64,000 nt of DNA from a virus. The notes beneath the pieces are model-generated. The model ran no database searches, was not told the origin of the DNA, and worked only from the letters and a program-made list of their open reading frames with translations. The position numbers were made by a program, and so were the translations under genes. Every line of letters begins with the position of its first letter. The first letter of the stretch is position 1. Below, piece after piece: positions 48,801-56,554 of this stretch. The stretch is taken from positions 1 to 64,000 of IMG/VR virus record IMGVR_UViG_3300030042_000123; one strand, written 5' to 3'.

Positions 48801-49551
48801 CGTTGACGAGGCTGACGAGACTGGCAAGGGTACGGGTGCCGCTCGGTCCATTGATGTTGATCGTGATGGCATCGGTGCCTGCACCACCAACCGCCTGAGC
48901 GTCTGGGACAGGCGAGGGGCTGGAAACGAACTGGAGGGTAACGAGGTTACCTGTCTGGCCGGGGGTCGAGAGACCCAACACAACCGTCTGGTTTCCCGGA
49001 GGCGAGCCGCCGCCGTCAAGCACAGTCAGAGTTGCCGTGCTCGGAATCTGTGGCAGAAGATTTTCTGGGACATTGTACGGAGCCACACCACCGATGCCGA
49101 TGAACGTGTCACCGCGCTTGAAGAAGTAAGTGATGAGGATTTCGTAGCCCGTGGGGATGATGAGTTGCGTTGTGAACGTACCCGTTGCGCCGTTCAGTGA
49201 AATCACTGTTACGGGAACGATGTTACCGTTCTGGTCAATCGACTCAACCTGAACGTCGGCGGGGTTGTTCGAAATCACGCCCTTGCCAGTACCGTCCGTG
49301 ACCGGGAAAAAGCTGGTCTGGAATGTGCGGGTCAACCCTGTGACTTGGTTCGAAATGTTCTCGCTGACCGACTGGTCATCCTGAACTGAGGAGGAACCAC
49401 GGAACAACTCAACGTTGTTGTTGCTGAAAAACTGTTGACCTTCACCGATAATCACGGGAATACGGGCAGTCCCCAGCGTAGGAGCCGCGTTGGTTTGCAG
49501 AACTACTTGAGTGTAGACGCCCGGTGGTGCGTAGGATGTGAACAGTGCCAT
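45886..49551 (-). CDS. Tail sheath protein (enlarged, 1221 aa)
   Basis: The contractile sheath subunit. MALFTSYAPPGVYTQVVLQT is a typical sheath N-terminus. The C-terminal 330 residues are the conserved sheath core (YGTPNTVNRVSLGIQLMAAN, VQTFGVIQVPVVPGT, GFSRLLVVYDDPTLDAMASD, VSQVFRSDLNQFIGRKLLDS, VTVTFKPMFCLLYVSVTFIV). T4 gp18 has 659 residues, so this one is nearly double. The extra mass is repeated beta modules at about residues 77-160, 290-385 and 455-535, each with (P)VxDGxxxGVxTxxPAxVxV and LNGAxGTFTL-like strands. These should form surface domains on the sheath. Confidence 0.88.
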   Translation of the reverse strand: MALFTSYAPPGVYTQVVLQTNAAPTLGTARIPVIIGEGQQFFSNNNVELFRGSSSVQDDQSVSENISNQVTGLTRTFQTSFFPVTDGTGKGVISNNPADVQVESIDQNGNIVPVTVISLNGATGTFTTQLIIPTGYEILITYFFKRGDTFIGIGGVAPYNVPENLLPQIPSTATLTVLDGGGSPPGNQTVVLGLSTPGQTGNLVTLQFVSSPSPVPDAQAVGGAGTDAITININGPSGTRTLASLVSLVNAGIPTLDGGYLTVTTTTGNLTAPLTVSAGATPFTGGVGGNSNTVFKTAHTPIVDGTNGGVVTTDVTKVIVQVNGNNVAVASLNGAAGTFTLASPVSAPVALGGTTTSFTIQYYFNSWQNTYDLLPGQNISSITQVGLGPNRADFVQGTDYVLGSILAPDGSTVQTINWGASVSSAIGQSAAGESANFTAAEITTALRDDQVYLRPLAGAVNGKNTVFTLPDVPVDGSGLSVTTDNPALVQVYVGSDPLEAFLAGAVRVATLSGANQLVTLYNPPASGSNVYASYYRSQLADHQYSVTVVNPGYAGNGTFIITDELDRVAPLVEFNLAASTVAQNGPFQDTGVVYPNDFSDAQAQAGAAVDETVTLTFKNDGNATIVPAVQASLALSFGPGTLTFHATTPGIGGNLVQIVIDATDLNADPVSINGDIVTIYSSWAGTPLSLAAIAALFPSGETIDGGQILCTASGTTSGNAAITGATNLSGGTNAITSPVTHSYTVSSPNSKGSGSLNNIGYLDQTYEDLATGFRVTVVNPTDHAGYGVPNIPSAYNFEPGDKLIFNVYADATGANAAVRNAGTPGIAPAQANNLIAIQGLDTTVISNFGSTAGDSVIISTFNKSGNDPSIGEFYYVSYTTAKTAADYAIHLYTDPKVAYAIYGTPNTVNRVSLGIQLMAANGVQTFGVIQVPVVPGTNQGTSQDFMNAIQTLTMNLPGTNQKANIICPLSTDPTVHQFLSRQLTTMANIRYKGEAIGFVGYDQFQTPSTMRANARGLLNQRMIAIGAPVAGILITDPNTGVAVEYAVSGEFMAAAMMGLNANPSNDVAQSLTFQNLVGFSRLLVVYDDPTLDAMASDGLTDLLNNNGALLIRHYKTTDPSNPLTSEPTVTTISDYVSQVFRSDLNQFIGRKLLDSLVTDIQVVCNARLSSLVNQQIISGYQNLSVVQDPTDPTQADVTVTFKPMFCLLYVSVTFIVQTQLS

Positions 49552-49629
49552 GGGTTTTCCCTCTTAAAATTGACTTCAATCTAGGAGACTGGAAGTCGAT
49601 TTCTCTCGTTAATCTAAGATTTTCAGCCC

Positions 49630-49968
49630 TTACTTTCCGTTTGTCGGAACAAAATCGAGCGGCCTATTGTGGGCTTTGTACTCGTCTTGTCCAACCTTCG
49701 TCAGTGCGGGTTTACCGCTTTCCTTGCGAACCTTGTCGCGAACTTCTTGCCGCTTGTTGATGCGATCCCATCGTTTCTCAGCGTCACGCCCGATTACAAC
49801 ATCCAAAGAAGCCTGACCCATACCACTCGTCGCTACATACGGTGCATAGATCGTTTGTTCGCACCGCTTACCGCACTTCGGACATTTCTTATAGCTCGGC
49901 TGCTCCCCTATCGGGCAAAGATGCTCCAGAACGAGGTCGCAGTCGTGGCATTTGAATTCATAAGTCAT
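49630..49968 (-). CDS. FmdB-type zinc-ribbon protein
   Basis: A 112-residue protein. The N-terminus MTYEFKCHDCDLVLEHLCPI and YKKCPKCGKRC give two CxxC pairs in the layout of FmdB/CxxC_CXXC_SSSS regulatory zinc ribbons. The C-terminal half is basic and helical (AEKRWDRINKRQEVRDKVRK). Related genes often sit next to tail genes in large phages. It lies between the sheath and the 679-residue neck/tail protein. Role unknown; zinc binding is very likely. Confidence 0.7.
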   Translation of the reverse strand: MTYEFKCHDCDLVLEHLCPIGEQPSYKKCPKCGKRCEQTIYAPYVATSGMGQASLDVVIGRDAEKRWDRINKRQEVRDKVRKESGKPALTKVGQDEYKAHNRPLDFVPTNGK

Positions 49969-50023
49969 TGAAAACTCCCCAGAAAACGTCTCTGATTGTG
50001 GCTTCTAAAGTCCATTTTTCCGC

Positions 50024-52063
50024 TTACACATAACTCGGGATGAACATCGTCGCACCGAATGCCTCTACCCGTGGCGTGGCTTGGAGGTTTCCACCCCAGC
50101 TACCTACCGTGGGCTTGTTGACAATCTCGAAGCTGACCAATCTCGTCACCAGCGGCTTGTATACCTTCCAGTCTGCGGAAGCCGTCACGGTCACGTTGTA
50201 GATGTAGTTTGACGCCGTACCCGATGCGTCACGGGCTTCGCCCACGTAGTCGCGAGTCGCCTCGAAGATCGTTAAGCCGTCCGCCTCCACGTTCTTGCGG
50301 CTAGTGATAAGGAGGTGCTGCTTAATCATCTCGGCCAGATCGGATGAGGTCTGAAGGTCGTTGGACTTGATCTCCAACGTGAAAGTCAGGTTCTCCTTTG
50401 ATCCGTATACTTGGTAAGTCTCTGTTAATGAAGGACTTATGATGATTGCCGACTGATCGCCGACGACGGCTATGTCACCAAACGCCAACCACAAACCCGG
50501 GAAAACGTAGGCTCGATTGCCGTTTTGGTCGAGCAGCGGCTTCCCAGCCGAGGTCTGGACAACCCCCACCAGTGAACTCGGATCGGCATCAGCTACCCAC
50601 TCGGCGGATACGGGGCTCCACTTACCTTCTTGATTCGGATCGGGCTTCGCCCACTCGATTGTCATAGGATCGACGATCACTAAGCTGTTGATTTCCCATT
50701 TCTTGGCGATAGCCTTAAACGTGCCCGCGTCGATACGGATGTCGTACCGATACGTGTCCCCCGGCTGAAGCAGGACGGGAAGTGTGATCGTGCCATCGGA
50801 GTTCACGGTCGGATCGGTGAAGTTCCCTTGCGTGGTGTGGATGAACACCTGATTCGGAGCCAAACTCTGACTCGGCAGCATTCCGATGTTGATGATGTTT
50901 TCGGGATTGACGGGCGGCGTCGTGTAGGGGTTGAGCTTCGCTATCATGTTCGCCGTGATGGTACTCCCGGGCGGCGACTGGGACGCAAGCTGGATGTACT
51001 GGGGGCTGCCATAAAAGCGGAAGTCGATGCCGGGGCGAAGCTGATAGCCGTTCTGATCGGTGAAAGTCACCGTCACGTACTGGCCTGAAATGCCCAGAAC
51101 CTCTTGTCCGCCTACGGTGGACTTGCAAATCAACTCGGTGACCGGCCGCTCGTACCAGTAATCGGTGTTGGGATTGAGCGCGGTGCCGTTAGAGAAGGTA
51201 AGCCAAAGCTGGGTGCACGGGTTGATGAGGGTGATCGTGCCGCCGAACGACGAGTTCATGGCATTGAAAGCCACGGCTAAGCCCGTTGACGGGTCCGTCG
51301 CTATCAGCGTGTTCAAGTCTACTAGCTGGGACACTTGGGTTACGGCGGTGCCCGTGTCGTTACTGAGGTTGGTGTAGTTTGGGCCGAGGAAGTTTGCTGT
51401 AAATTGTGACGGGCTGGCGTTCAAAATCGTCACCGTTTGCCCATTCAAAAAGGGTTCCACAGCGCCATCGAGGGTCACTTTCATTCCCGCCTGAAAATTG
51501 TTAGTAGCTAAAACGGTGAGTATACCTGCTTGCGGCGGCGAAGCCACGGACCCTTTGATCGACGTACCCGTAATGTTTGCTGTCAAGGTGACTGGGGTTG
51601 GGTCTACAATGTTCGGGCGGAATGTAACCACCGAACCCATCGCCTCGCCCTGACCTTTGCCTTCGACCCAGATGTATTTCTGAACAGTCAAGCCGATGTC
51701 GCGAGTCTCCTCGCTCACATAGTCGATGTTCATGTAATAGACGCCCGCTTGGGGAGTCTTTTGCGTGGGGTCAACCTCTTTCGTCCATTCGACGAAGAGA
51801 CCGTCCTTGTCGGCTACCTTACAAAGGATGGCTCGACCACGCTGGGTGCACATGTAGTAATCGAAGGATAATCTGTTTCCAGAGGTGGTGACAGTCTTGA
51901 CGATGACCTGAAGGTCTTTCCACCGCAGAGCAGTCGTGGGATTGCTCATGGCGGGGATAGTCACATCGCCCAGAGCGTTGCGGAACCTTGGGTTCTTCTC
52001 AACAATTGGACGGATGAGTCGTTGCAGATACGCAACTAAGTTCGCGCCTGTGAGATCAATCAC
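50024..52063 (-). CDS. Neck/tail structural protein candidate
   Basis: A 679-residue beta-rich protein. The N-terminal IDLTGANLVAYLQRLIRPIV helix and C-terminal TFTLEIKSNDLQTSSDLAEM, IKQHLLITSRKNVEADGLTI resemble tail-terminator or joining proteins that cap the tube. Between them are probable Ig-like inserts (VTLDGAVEPFLNGQTVTILN, GQYVTVTFTDQNGYQLRPGI). It precedes the sheath gene, as tail-completion genes often do. The annotation is positional, with weak sequence support. Confidence 0.5.
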   Translation of the reverse strand: MIDLTGANLVAYLQRLIRPIVEKNPRFRNALGDVTIPAMSNPTTALRWKDLQVIVKTVTTSGNRLSFDYYMCTQRGRAILCKVADKDGLFVEWTKEVDPTQKTPQAGVYYMNIDYVSEETRDIGLTVQKYIWVEGKGQGEAMGSVVTFRPNIVDPTPVTLTANITGTSIKGSVASPPQAGILTVLATNNFQAGMKVTLDGAVEPFLNGQTVTILNASPSQFTANFLGPNYTNLSNDTGTAVTQVSQLVDLNTLIATDPSTGLAVAFNAMNSSFGGTITLINPCTQLWLTFSNGTALNPNTDYWYERPVTELICKSTVGGQEVLGISGQYVTVTFTDQNGYQLRPGIDFRFYGSPQYIQLASQSPPGSTITANMIAKLNPYTTPPVNPENIINIGMLPSQSLAPNQVFIHTTQGNFTDPTVNSDGTITLPVLLQPGDTYRYDIRIDAGTFKAIAKKWEINSLVIVDPMTIEWAKPDPNQEGKWSPVSAEWVADADPSSLVGVVQTSAGKPLLDQNGNRAYVFPGLWLAFGDIAVVGDQSAIIISPSLTETYQVYGSKENLTFTLEIKSNDLQTSSDLAEMIKQHLLITSRKNVEADGLTIFEATRDYVGEARDASGTASNYIYNVTVTASADWKVYKPLVTRLVSFEIVNKPTVGSWGGNLQATPRVEAFGATMFIPSYV

Positions 52064-52100
52064 GGTTAAATCCCTCTGTTATTGCAACAGAAAGTCCGTT

Positions 52101-52622
52101 TTACCAACCGCCCGAACCACCACGGTTCGGATGGCCTGTAGACAGATCGTCCACAGCGCCGAAGTCTTCGTGATCGACGATGGTGACGGGCTGTGCGTCG
52201 TAATTGACGCCCGGAGGAGGCGGTGGAACCGTCTGCTGGATAGGCTCGATCCACTGGTCAATGGAGCGGCGAACGTCGTAAACGCTAACCTGAGCGTGAA
52301 TGCGTGGATACCAGCGGTTCTCGATTTCAACCTGACCACGGTAGTCGTAGCCCAAAATCCACCACTGGCTGCCGTCATGTGCTTGGAAGATCGCACCCGG
52401 CATCATGTAGGCGAAGAAAACTTCATCACCTTCGATAGGCGACAGGGGGTTAGGCATGAGCAAGTTGCCCGGATTTGGAGCAAACTGAGCGAAGGTAGAG
52501 GTACGGAAGTCGTCAGGGTCACCGACCATCTTCTGGAGTTCGGGGTTCCCGTTCGGCAGGTCTTCTTCGGTCAGGATACGAGCGGTCTTGGCGACCGCGC
52601 TTGCTAGTGCGTTTGCGTCCAT
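52101..52622 (-). CDS. Unrecognised virion-operon protein
   Basis: A 173-residue protein. A central beta domain (EVFFAYMMPGAIFQAHDGSQ, WWILGYDYRGQVEIENRWYP) is followed by DVRRSIDQWIEPIQQTVPPP and a Gly-rich tail. SH3-like small domains of this kind occur in head-tail connectors. It lies between two neck-type genes in one leftward unit. Function inferred from position only. Confidence 0.5.
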   Translation of the reverse strand: MDANALASAVAKTARILTEEDLPNGNPELQKMVGDPDDFRTSTFAQFAPNPGNLLMPNPLSPIEGDEVFFAYMMPGAIFQAHDGSQWWILGYDYRGQVEIENRWYPRIHAQVSVYDVRRSIDQWIEPIQQTVPPPPPGVNYDAQPVTIVDHEDFGAVDDLSTGHPNRGGSGGW

Positions 52623-52655
52623 GGTATGCCCTCTAAATAGGTCTCCGAAAGTCCG

Positions 52656-54023
52656 TTAAGTTTGGATTTTTCCAAACGTTGGAGTACGTCCAATCGGGAT
52701 GTTGGGGTTCTCCCAGTCCTTGCCCGGGACAGTGCGCGGGTCAAAGATGGGCTCGCCGCTGCCCGTGGGATTCGGGCCACCTGATGGTCCTTTGTTCCCG
52801 ATAAACGGACCCGCTTCGCCATCATTTGGATCGGGACGGACGACCGGGTTGTAGATCGTGGGTAGGCCAGTATTGATCGGGATCAAGTACCGCGTATCCC
52901 CTTCATCCAAAAGGGATGACATGAACTCCTGCTGGAGGAGGATACCTCTCGGGTTCTTGGAAACCACGTTATTGATGACCAACCGCTCCGCGTTGCGACG
53001 AACGATCAGATCACCAGCCTGAATGATGGGGGTGGGACCGAGGTAGCTGCGGGAGTCTCTGGTCACCTTCCTGCCGCCTTCGTTGAGTTCCACACTCATT
53101 GCGGTGTCGGGAGAGATGTAGATGAAGTCGTAAGGACCGTAGTAGCCGCCCACGATACCCACGCCGAAGCAGGATGGGCACGTGCTGCGGGCTTGACCCA
53201 ACCCAGTCTCGGAGCAACCACAGAGCTTCCCACGAGTCTTTTTGAACATCAGGTAAGCGGGCTCACCCACTTCTTCGAAAATCCACTGGTTACGGCGGAC
53301 CATCTCCTGATACTCCCACGTGATCTTGTCAACTTCCATCGTGTTGACGATCATCGAATCTCTTTCACCCGGCTTGTGGAGTTCGCCATTTTCTCCCACG
53401 GGTACAATCGTGTAAAAGGTCCTGACCATCGACTCGTAAATCTCTACGAAGTTGTGGAGCTTCTTGTATCTGACTTGAAACTTCTGCACCCCAGAATAGT
53501 CAGCCTGCCACACCACACCATCCGACTTCAGCGGGTAAGCACTCACCGCACCACCGAGGGGCAGCGTGTTGTCCATCTGTAGCCAAATGGTTTTGTCCAG
53601 CCCGGACACCTGAGCGGGTTTGAACTCCTGCCCGTCGAGGATGACAGTAATGATGAGGGAGCCATTGGGTCCGTAGGGGCTATTTGCCAGCACTGGGCGA
53701 CCCTGTACCACATCGGAGTACGGGAAATCGGGGATGCGGAAAACCCAACTGCCCTGACCGCGATTTATGGATGACCCGTTATAGGGCGTGCCTCGTGCGA
53801 GCCAATCCTTAGGTTCAATCGTGTAGAGCACCTCTTCGAGAGCCGACTGGTCCCGATAGAAATGTCCGGGCCAAGGGTATGAGTTGAGCTTCACCCAGTT
53901 GGTGGGATAGTCAAAAGCGCGGTAGATGTTGTAGCCCTTCTTGCCTTGACGGTCGTCATCCACCCACCACAGATCGCGGCTGCCGACGTAGCTCGAATTC
54001 ATCACCAGCAGATTAGTTATCAT
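52656..54023 (-). CDS. Neck/connector protein candidate with zinc ribbon
   Basis: A 455-residue protein. It has a beta-rich N-terminal part (LEEVLYTIEPKDWLARGTPY). A CGCSETGLGQARSTCPSCFG cluster near residue 265 forms a four-Cys zinc site and is followed by GGYYGPYDFIYISPDTA. The C-terminus is Pro/Gly-rich. Proteins with the same CxC...CPxC insertion occur in large myoviruses near tail-completion genes. Its first 11 bp overlap the preceding small gene. Virion role likely, exact position unknown. Confidence 0.5.
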   Translation of the reverse strand: MITNLLVMNSSYVGSRDLWWVDDDRQGKKGYNIYRAFDYPTNWVKLNSYPWPGHFYRDQSALEEVLYTIEPKDWLARGTPYNGSSINRGQGSWVFRIPDFPYSDVVQGRPVLANSPYGPNGSLIITVILDGQEFKPAQVSGLDKTIWLQMDNTLPLGGAVSAYPLKSDGVVWQADYSGVQKFQVRYKKLHNFVEIYESMVRTFYTIVPVGENGELHKPGERDSMIVNTMEVDKITWEYQEMVRRNQWIFEEVGEPAYLMFKKTRGKLCGCSETGLGQARSTCPSCFGVGIVGGYYGPYDFIYISPDTAMSVELNEGGRKVTRDSRSYLGPTPIIQAGDLIVRRNAERLVINNVVSKNPRGILLQQEFMSSLLDEGDTRYLIPINTGLPTIYNPVVRPDPNDGEAGPFIGNKGPSGGPNPTGSGEPIFDPRTVPGKDWENPNIPIGRTPTFGKIQT

Positions 54024-54189
54024 TCAAACGTCCTTCCAAATTTTTCTTCAGCCACGCGGAAACCTTTTCGATGGTCTCTTCAACGCTGTCAACGCACAGG
54101 CGACCCGAATGGAATTGGGGATTGTCTGTAATCGTGATGTGCAGACTTGGATACTCCGTGTGCCCCTGATACATTGCGATCTTCTTCAT
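54013..54189 (-). CDS. Small unrecognised protein (58 aa)
   Basis: A 58-residue protein, MKKIAMYQGHTEYPSLHITI, followed by an amphipathic helix (SVEETIEKVSAWLKKNLEGR). I use the ATG at 54189; an in-frame TTG three codons earlier lies within the upstream gene. It overlaps the next gene by 11 bp. Function unknown. Confidence 0.5.
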   Translation of the reverse strand: MKKIAMYQGHTEYPSLHITITDNPQFHSGRLCVDSVEETIEKVSAWLKKNLEGRLNDN

Positions 54190-54190
54190 G

Positions 54191-55144
54191 TTAACCAAGC
54201 AGCCAGCGTTGCTGGCGCAAGCCCACGCTCATCGGACGGTTGGCTGTCACGAGTGGAGCCATCGTGTTGAACTGTGTCATGTACGAATCGCCTAAGCCGC
54301 CGTACAGATCGGCCTTATTGATATCCAAGCTCACACCGTTCAGTGAGTAGCTGAACTGATCGGCTGCCCAGCGGTTGCCTTCCTGCTTAAGACAGAGCCC
54401 AGCGGCACCGAGGGCGGCGATGCGACCCCAATCCAACGGGATCGTGTCAAGCGTGTAGTTGTAGACGTTCATCGGGTTGTACCAGTTCAACATGCTGATC
54501 GCCATGTCCAGTTGCATCAAAATTTCCGCATCCAACCAGATGTAGCCTACGCGAGTGTTGTAACCTGCGACCACACGGCTCGGCGTCGGCGGGCGGAAGT
54601 GGTAATTACGGTCGGGGTTCGTATCCGACAAGAGCGTGCGGACGTACATCACCGCCTTGGCAAACATGGCGGGGGTAGTCATCCCAGAATTGACAATGGA
54701 CTCTGGAACGGCGATGATAACCGATGGGGCTTCGAATCCCGGGTTGGTTGGGTCAATGCCCTGAACAACGAATACTTCGACCACGGTGTCCAGCGGGCAG
54801 TCGGGATACATCTGGATGTTCCACACCAGACGGTAGACGCCCTTCCACGTGGTGGGAATGGTGATCGGCACGTAGTATGCGCCCTGCGACACGCGGGTGG
54901 GAATCGCCTGCGGGCAGCCAGCAAGCTGCACGTTCTCTTGCGGCAACGGAGGTCCGCCAGCCATGTTCTGGGGCTGGTGCAGGTCGTACTCATACGCCTG
55001 CGTGACCTTCATGGGTATCTGATCGGTGACGTGGAAAATCGTGTAGTTGATGAGAGTGGGGTCCACCAAAGCCCCTGTCGCATCCCGTACTAGGATGCTG
55101 AGGTTACTTGCTCCCAACGTCATGCCTTGAGTGAACGTGACCAC
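54191..55144 (-). CDS. Unrecognised neck-region virion protein
   Basis: A 317-residue protein. Residues 1-135 are an Ig-like beta domain (GASNLSILVRDATGALVDPT, GVYRLVWNIQMYPDCPLDTV), and residues 190-300 are helical (IWLDAEILMQLDMAISMLNW, DWGRIAALGAAGLCLKQEGN). Head-completion proteins of several myoviruses combine such halves. Start is GTG at 55144, sharing a base with the stop of the HNH gene. It leads the neck/tail transcription unit. Confidence 0.5.
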   Translation of the reverse strand: MVTFTQGMTLGASNLSILVRDATGALVDPTLINYTIFHVTDQIPMKVTQAYEYDLHQPQNMAGGPPLPQENVQLAGCPQAIPTRVSQGAYYVPITIPTTWKGVYRLVWNIQMYPDCPLDTVVEVFVVQGIDPTNPGFEAPSVIIAVPESIVNSGMTTPAMFAKAVMYVRTLLSDTNPDRNYHFRPPTPSRVVAGYNTRVGYIWLDAEILMQLDMAISMLNWYNPMNVYNYTLDTIPLDWGRIAALGAAGLCLKQEGNRWAADQFSYSLNGVSLDINKADLYGGLGDSYMTQFNTMAPLVTANRPMSVGLRQQRWLLG

Positions 55145-55716
55145 TATGCACCTACCTGTTTACGATGGGTTTCCACCCAGTTTTTCTGAGGCAGGATGCG
55201 GCGAAGCACGGGGCTCAACTCCATCATGTCCTCATAAGAGAGATAGTTATTCTTAATTCGATTGCAAACGATACAGGCGACGACGCAGTTCTCTTTTGAA
55301 TACCCCAAAGCGTTGTTTTTTCGATCAAGGTTTGTGCGGGCGTTTCCCCTTCCTTGATTGTGATCCGTCCATAAAATAGTCGAGCCGCAATAATGGCATT
55401 CGGCGATTTGGGTAAACTCCAAAAACTCTTCGTATGTCAGCATCACGGTCAGACCGCGCTTGGAGGAGATGTGGCGCAGTCTGTTCAGCAGCCACTCAAA
55501 CGGGCGTTTGCGGAGACCCCTCTTGCGTGGAAGGATGGCTTGAATCCCGTCACGGCTGCAACAAGACCGACAGAACCCTCCGTGGGTCGGCAGTTTGCTC
55601 GGGTCAATCCAGAGGTCCTTTCCGCAACCCGCACAGCGGTACAGACACATGGTTTTGTTCTGCTTTCCCTGCGGGCGAAGTTCCATTCGAACGGCATCTG
55701 TGATTTGCAAACTCAT
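55144..55716 (-). CDS. HNH-type homing endonuclease
   Basis: A 190-residue protein. An N-terminal zinc finger (YRCAGCGKDLW, GFCRSCCSRDG) is followed by a basic linker and the nuclease core ECHYCGSTILW, RTNLDRKNNALGYSKENCVV and ACIVCNRIKNNYLSYEDMME. The first His of the HNH triad appears to be replaced (NLDRKNN), as in several phage HNH groups. It is divergent from the plus-strand gene at 55760 and overlaps the next virion gene by one base. Confidence 0.75.
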   Translation of the reverse strand: MSLQITDAVRMELRPQGKQNKTMCLYRCAGCGKDLWIDPSKLPTHGGFCRSCCSRDGIQAILPRKRGLRKRPFEWLLNRLRHISSKRGLTVMLTYEEFLEFTQIAECHYCGSTILWTDHNQGRGNARTNLDRKNNALGYSKENCVVACIVCNRIKNNYLSYEDMMELSPVLRRILPQKNWVETHRKQVGA

Positions 55717-55759
55717 GGATTCTCTCTAGAGAAGAGTTCAAAAGTCAGTATTCATAAAT

Positions 55760-56332
55760 ATGAGCTTTGGACCGAGCAAAATCGCAGCGGACATACGACA
55801 GCTTCATGCCGCTTTGACCGTCAGAGGGATGTTGAACTGGGCGACCGACCCAAATCTGTCGATGTTCGCAACGGCGATCTTCACTCGTCTTCAATATCTT
55901 GATAACAAACAAATTACGAAGGAGAACGTGCCCTCGCTCCTACCGCAGGTCGGCCCGAGGAAGAAATATCCGAAGATCAGCCGCGTTTTGCAGGGCGCTG
56001 ACGATCTTGATTGTGTCCCTGCAACGATAGCGTGTCTGACGGGCAGCACATTGATTGAGGTTTTGGAGGCAGTGAAGAACGATGCGATTGGTGGTGCGGA
56101 TAAGTTCGCCTACGACAAGGGCATGAGGCTGATAGACATGGTGCAAGAGCCTGAACTTGGGAGACGATATTTGGCTCTTGTGGTTGGCGGCAACGAGGAG
56201 AAACCCGGCCACGCCACGGTCTTAGATTACGACGGTACGTTTGTGGACCCGTCACCCTTCCTCGCGGATCGCATCCCTTTCGACATCTACCCACTCCCGT
56301 TTATCGTCTTCGCCGAGGTCGATTATGTTTGA
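55760..56332 (+). CDS. C39-like cysteine peptidase candidate
   Basis: A 190-residue protein. ADDLDCVPATIACLTG near residue 82 and KPGHATVLDYDGTFVDPSPF near residue 153 give the Cys and His/Asp positions and spacing of C39-like papain-fold domains. No signal peptide or GG-leader context is present, so it is not a bacteriocin exporter. The ATG comes directly after GTATTCATAAAT, without a binding site, suggesting a leaderless mRNA. It could process a phage or host protein, or be an amidase/transferase of the same fold. Confidence 0.55.
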   Translation: MSFGPSKIAADIRQLHAALTVRGMLNWATDPNLSMFATAIFTRLQYLDNKQITKENVPSLLPQVGPRKKYPKISRVLQGADDLDCVPATIACLTGSTLIEVLEAVKNDAIGGADKFAYDKGMRLIDMVQEPELGRRYLALVVGGNEEKPGHATVLDYDGTFVDPSPFLADRIPFDIYPLPFIVFAEVDYV

Positions 56333-56384
56333 TTCAGTTATGACAACCATAGATAAGGAAACATTTCAAAAGGAAGGCTCCAAC

Positions 56385-56531
56385 ATGGCAAATCACATTT
56401 CTGAACTTCCCCTTGGCGCGAGTACGGGCACTTCTGCGAAGAAGATAGAGGCTAAACCCGTTGATAACGCGGCTTGGGTTCAACTCGGGCGGATGCTCTC
56501 ACCCTTGAAGATCAGGGTGCGACGTTCCTAA
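56385..56531 (+). CDS. Small unrecognised protein (48 aa)
   Basis: A 48-residue protein, MANHISELPLGASTGTSAKK...RMLSPLKIRVRRS. AAAAGGAAGGCTCCAAC before the ATG is a strong binding site, nearly identical to the one before the internal start at 38630. The frame is also open from an ATG at 56325 but without such a site. It ends 23 bases before the kinase-like gene. Function unknown. Confidence 0.5.
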   Translation: MANHISELPLGASTGTSAKKIEAKPVDNAAWVQLGRMLSPLKIRVRRS

Positions 56532-56554
56532 CAAATCTACTTGGGGACAAGCGA

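Noticed and set aside
47926-49200. 424-codon plus-strand reading frame opposite the tail sheath gene
   Set aside because: Arg/Gly/Val/Asp-rich nonsense composition without any domain; the sheath reading on the minus strand is secure.
54191-55144. Portal protein assignment for this or another large gene near the tail-completion block
   Set aside because: A portal gene is expected in the head region, but no protein in the window showed a convincing portal signature; it may lie outside the window.
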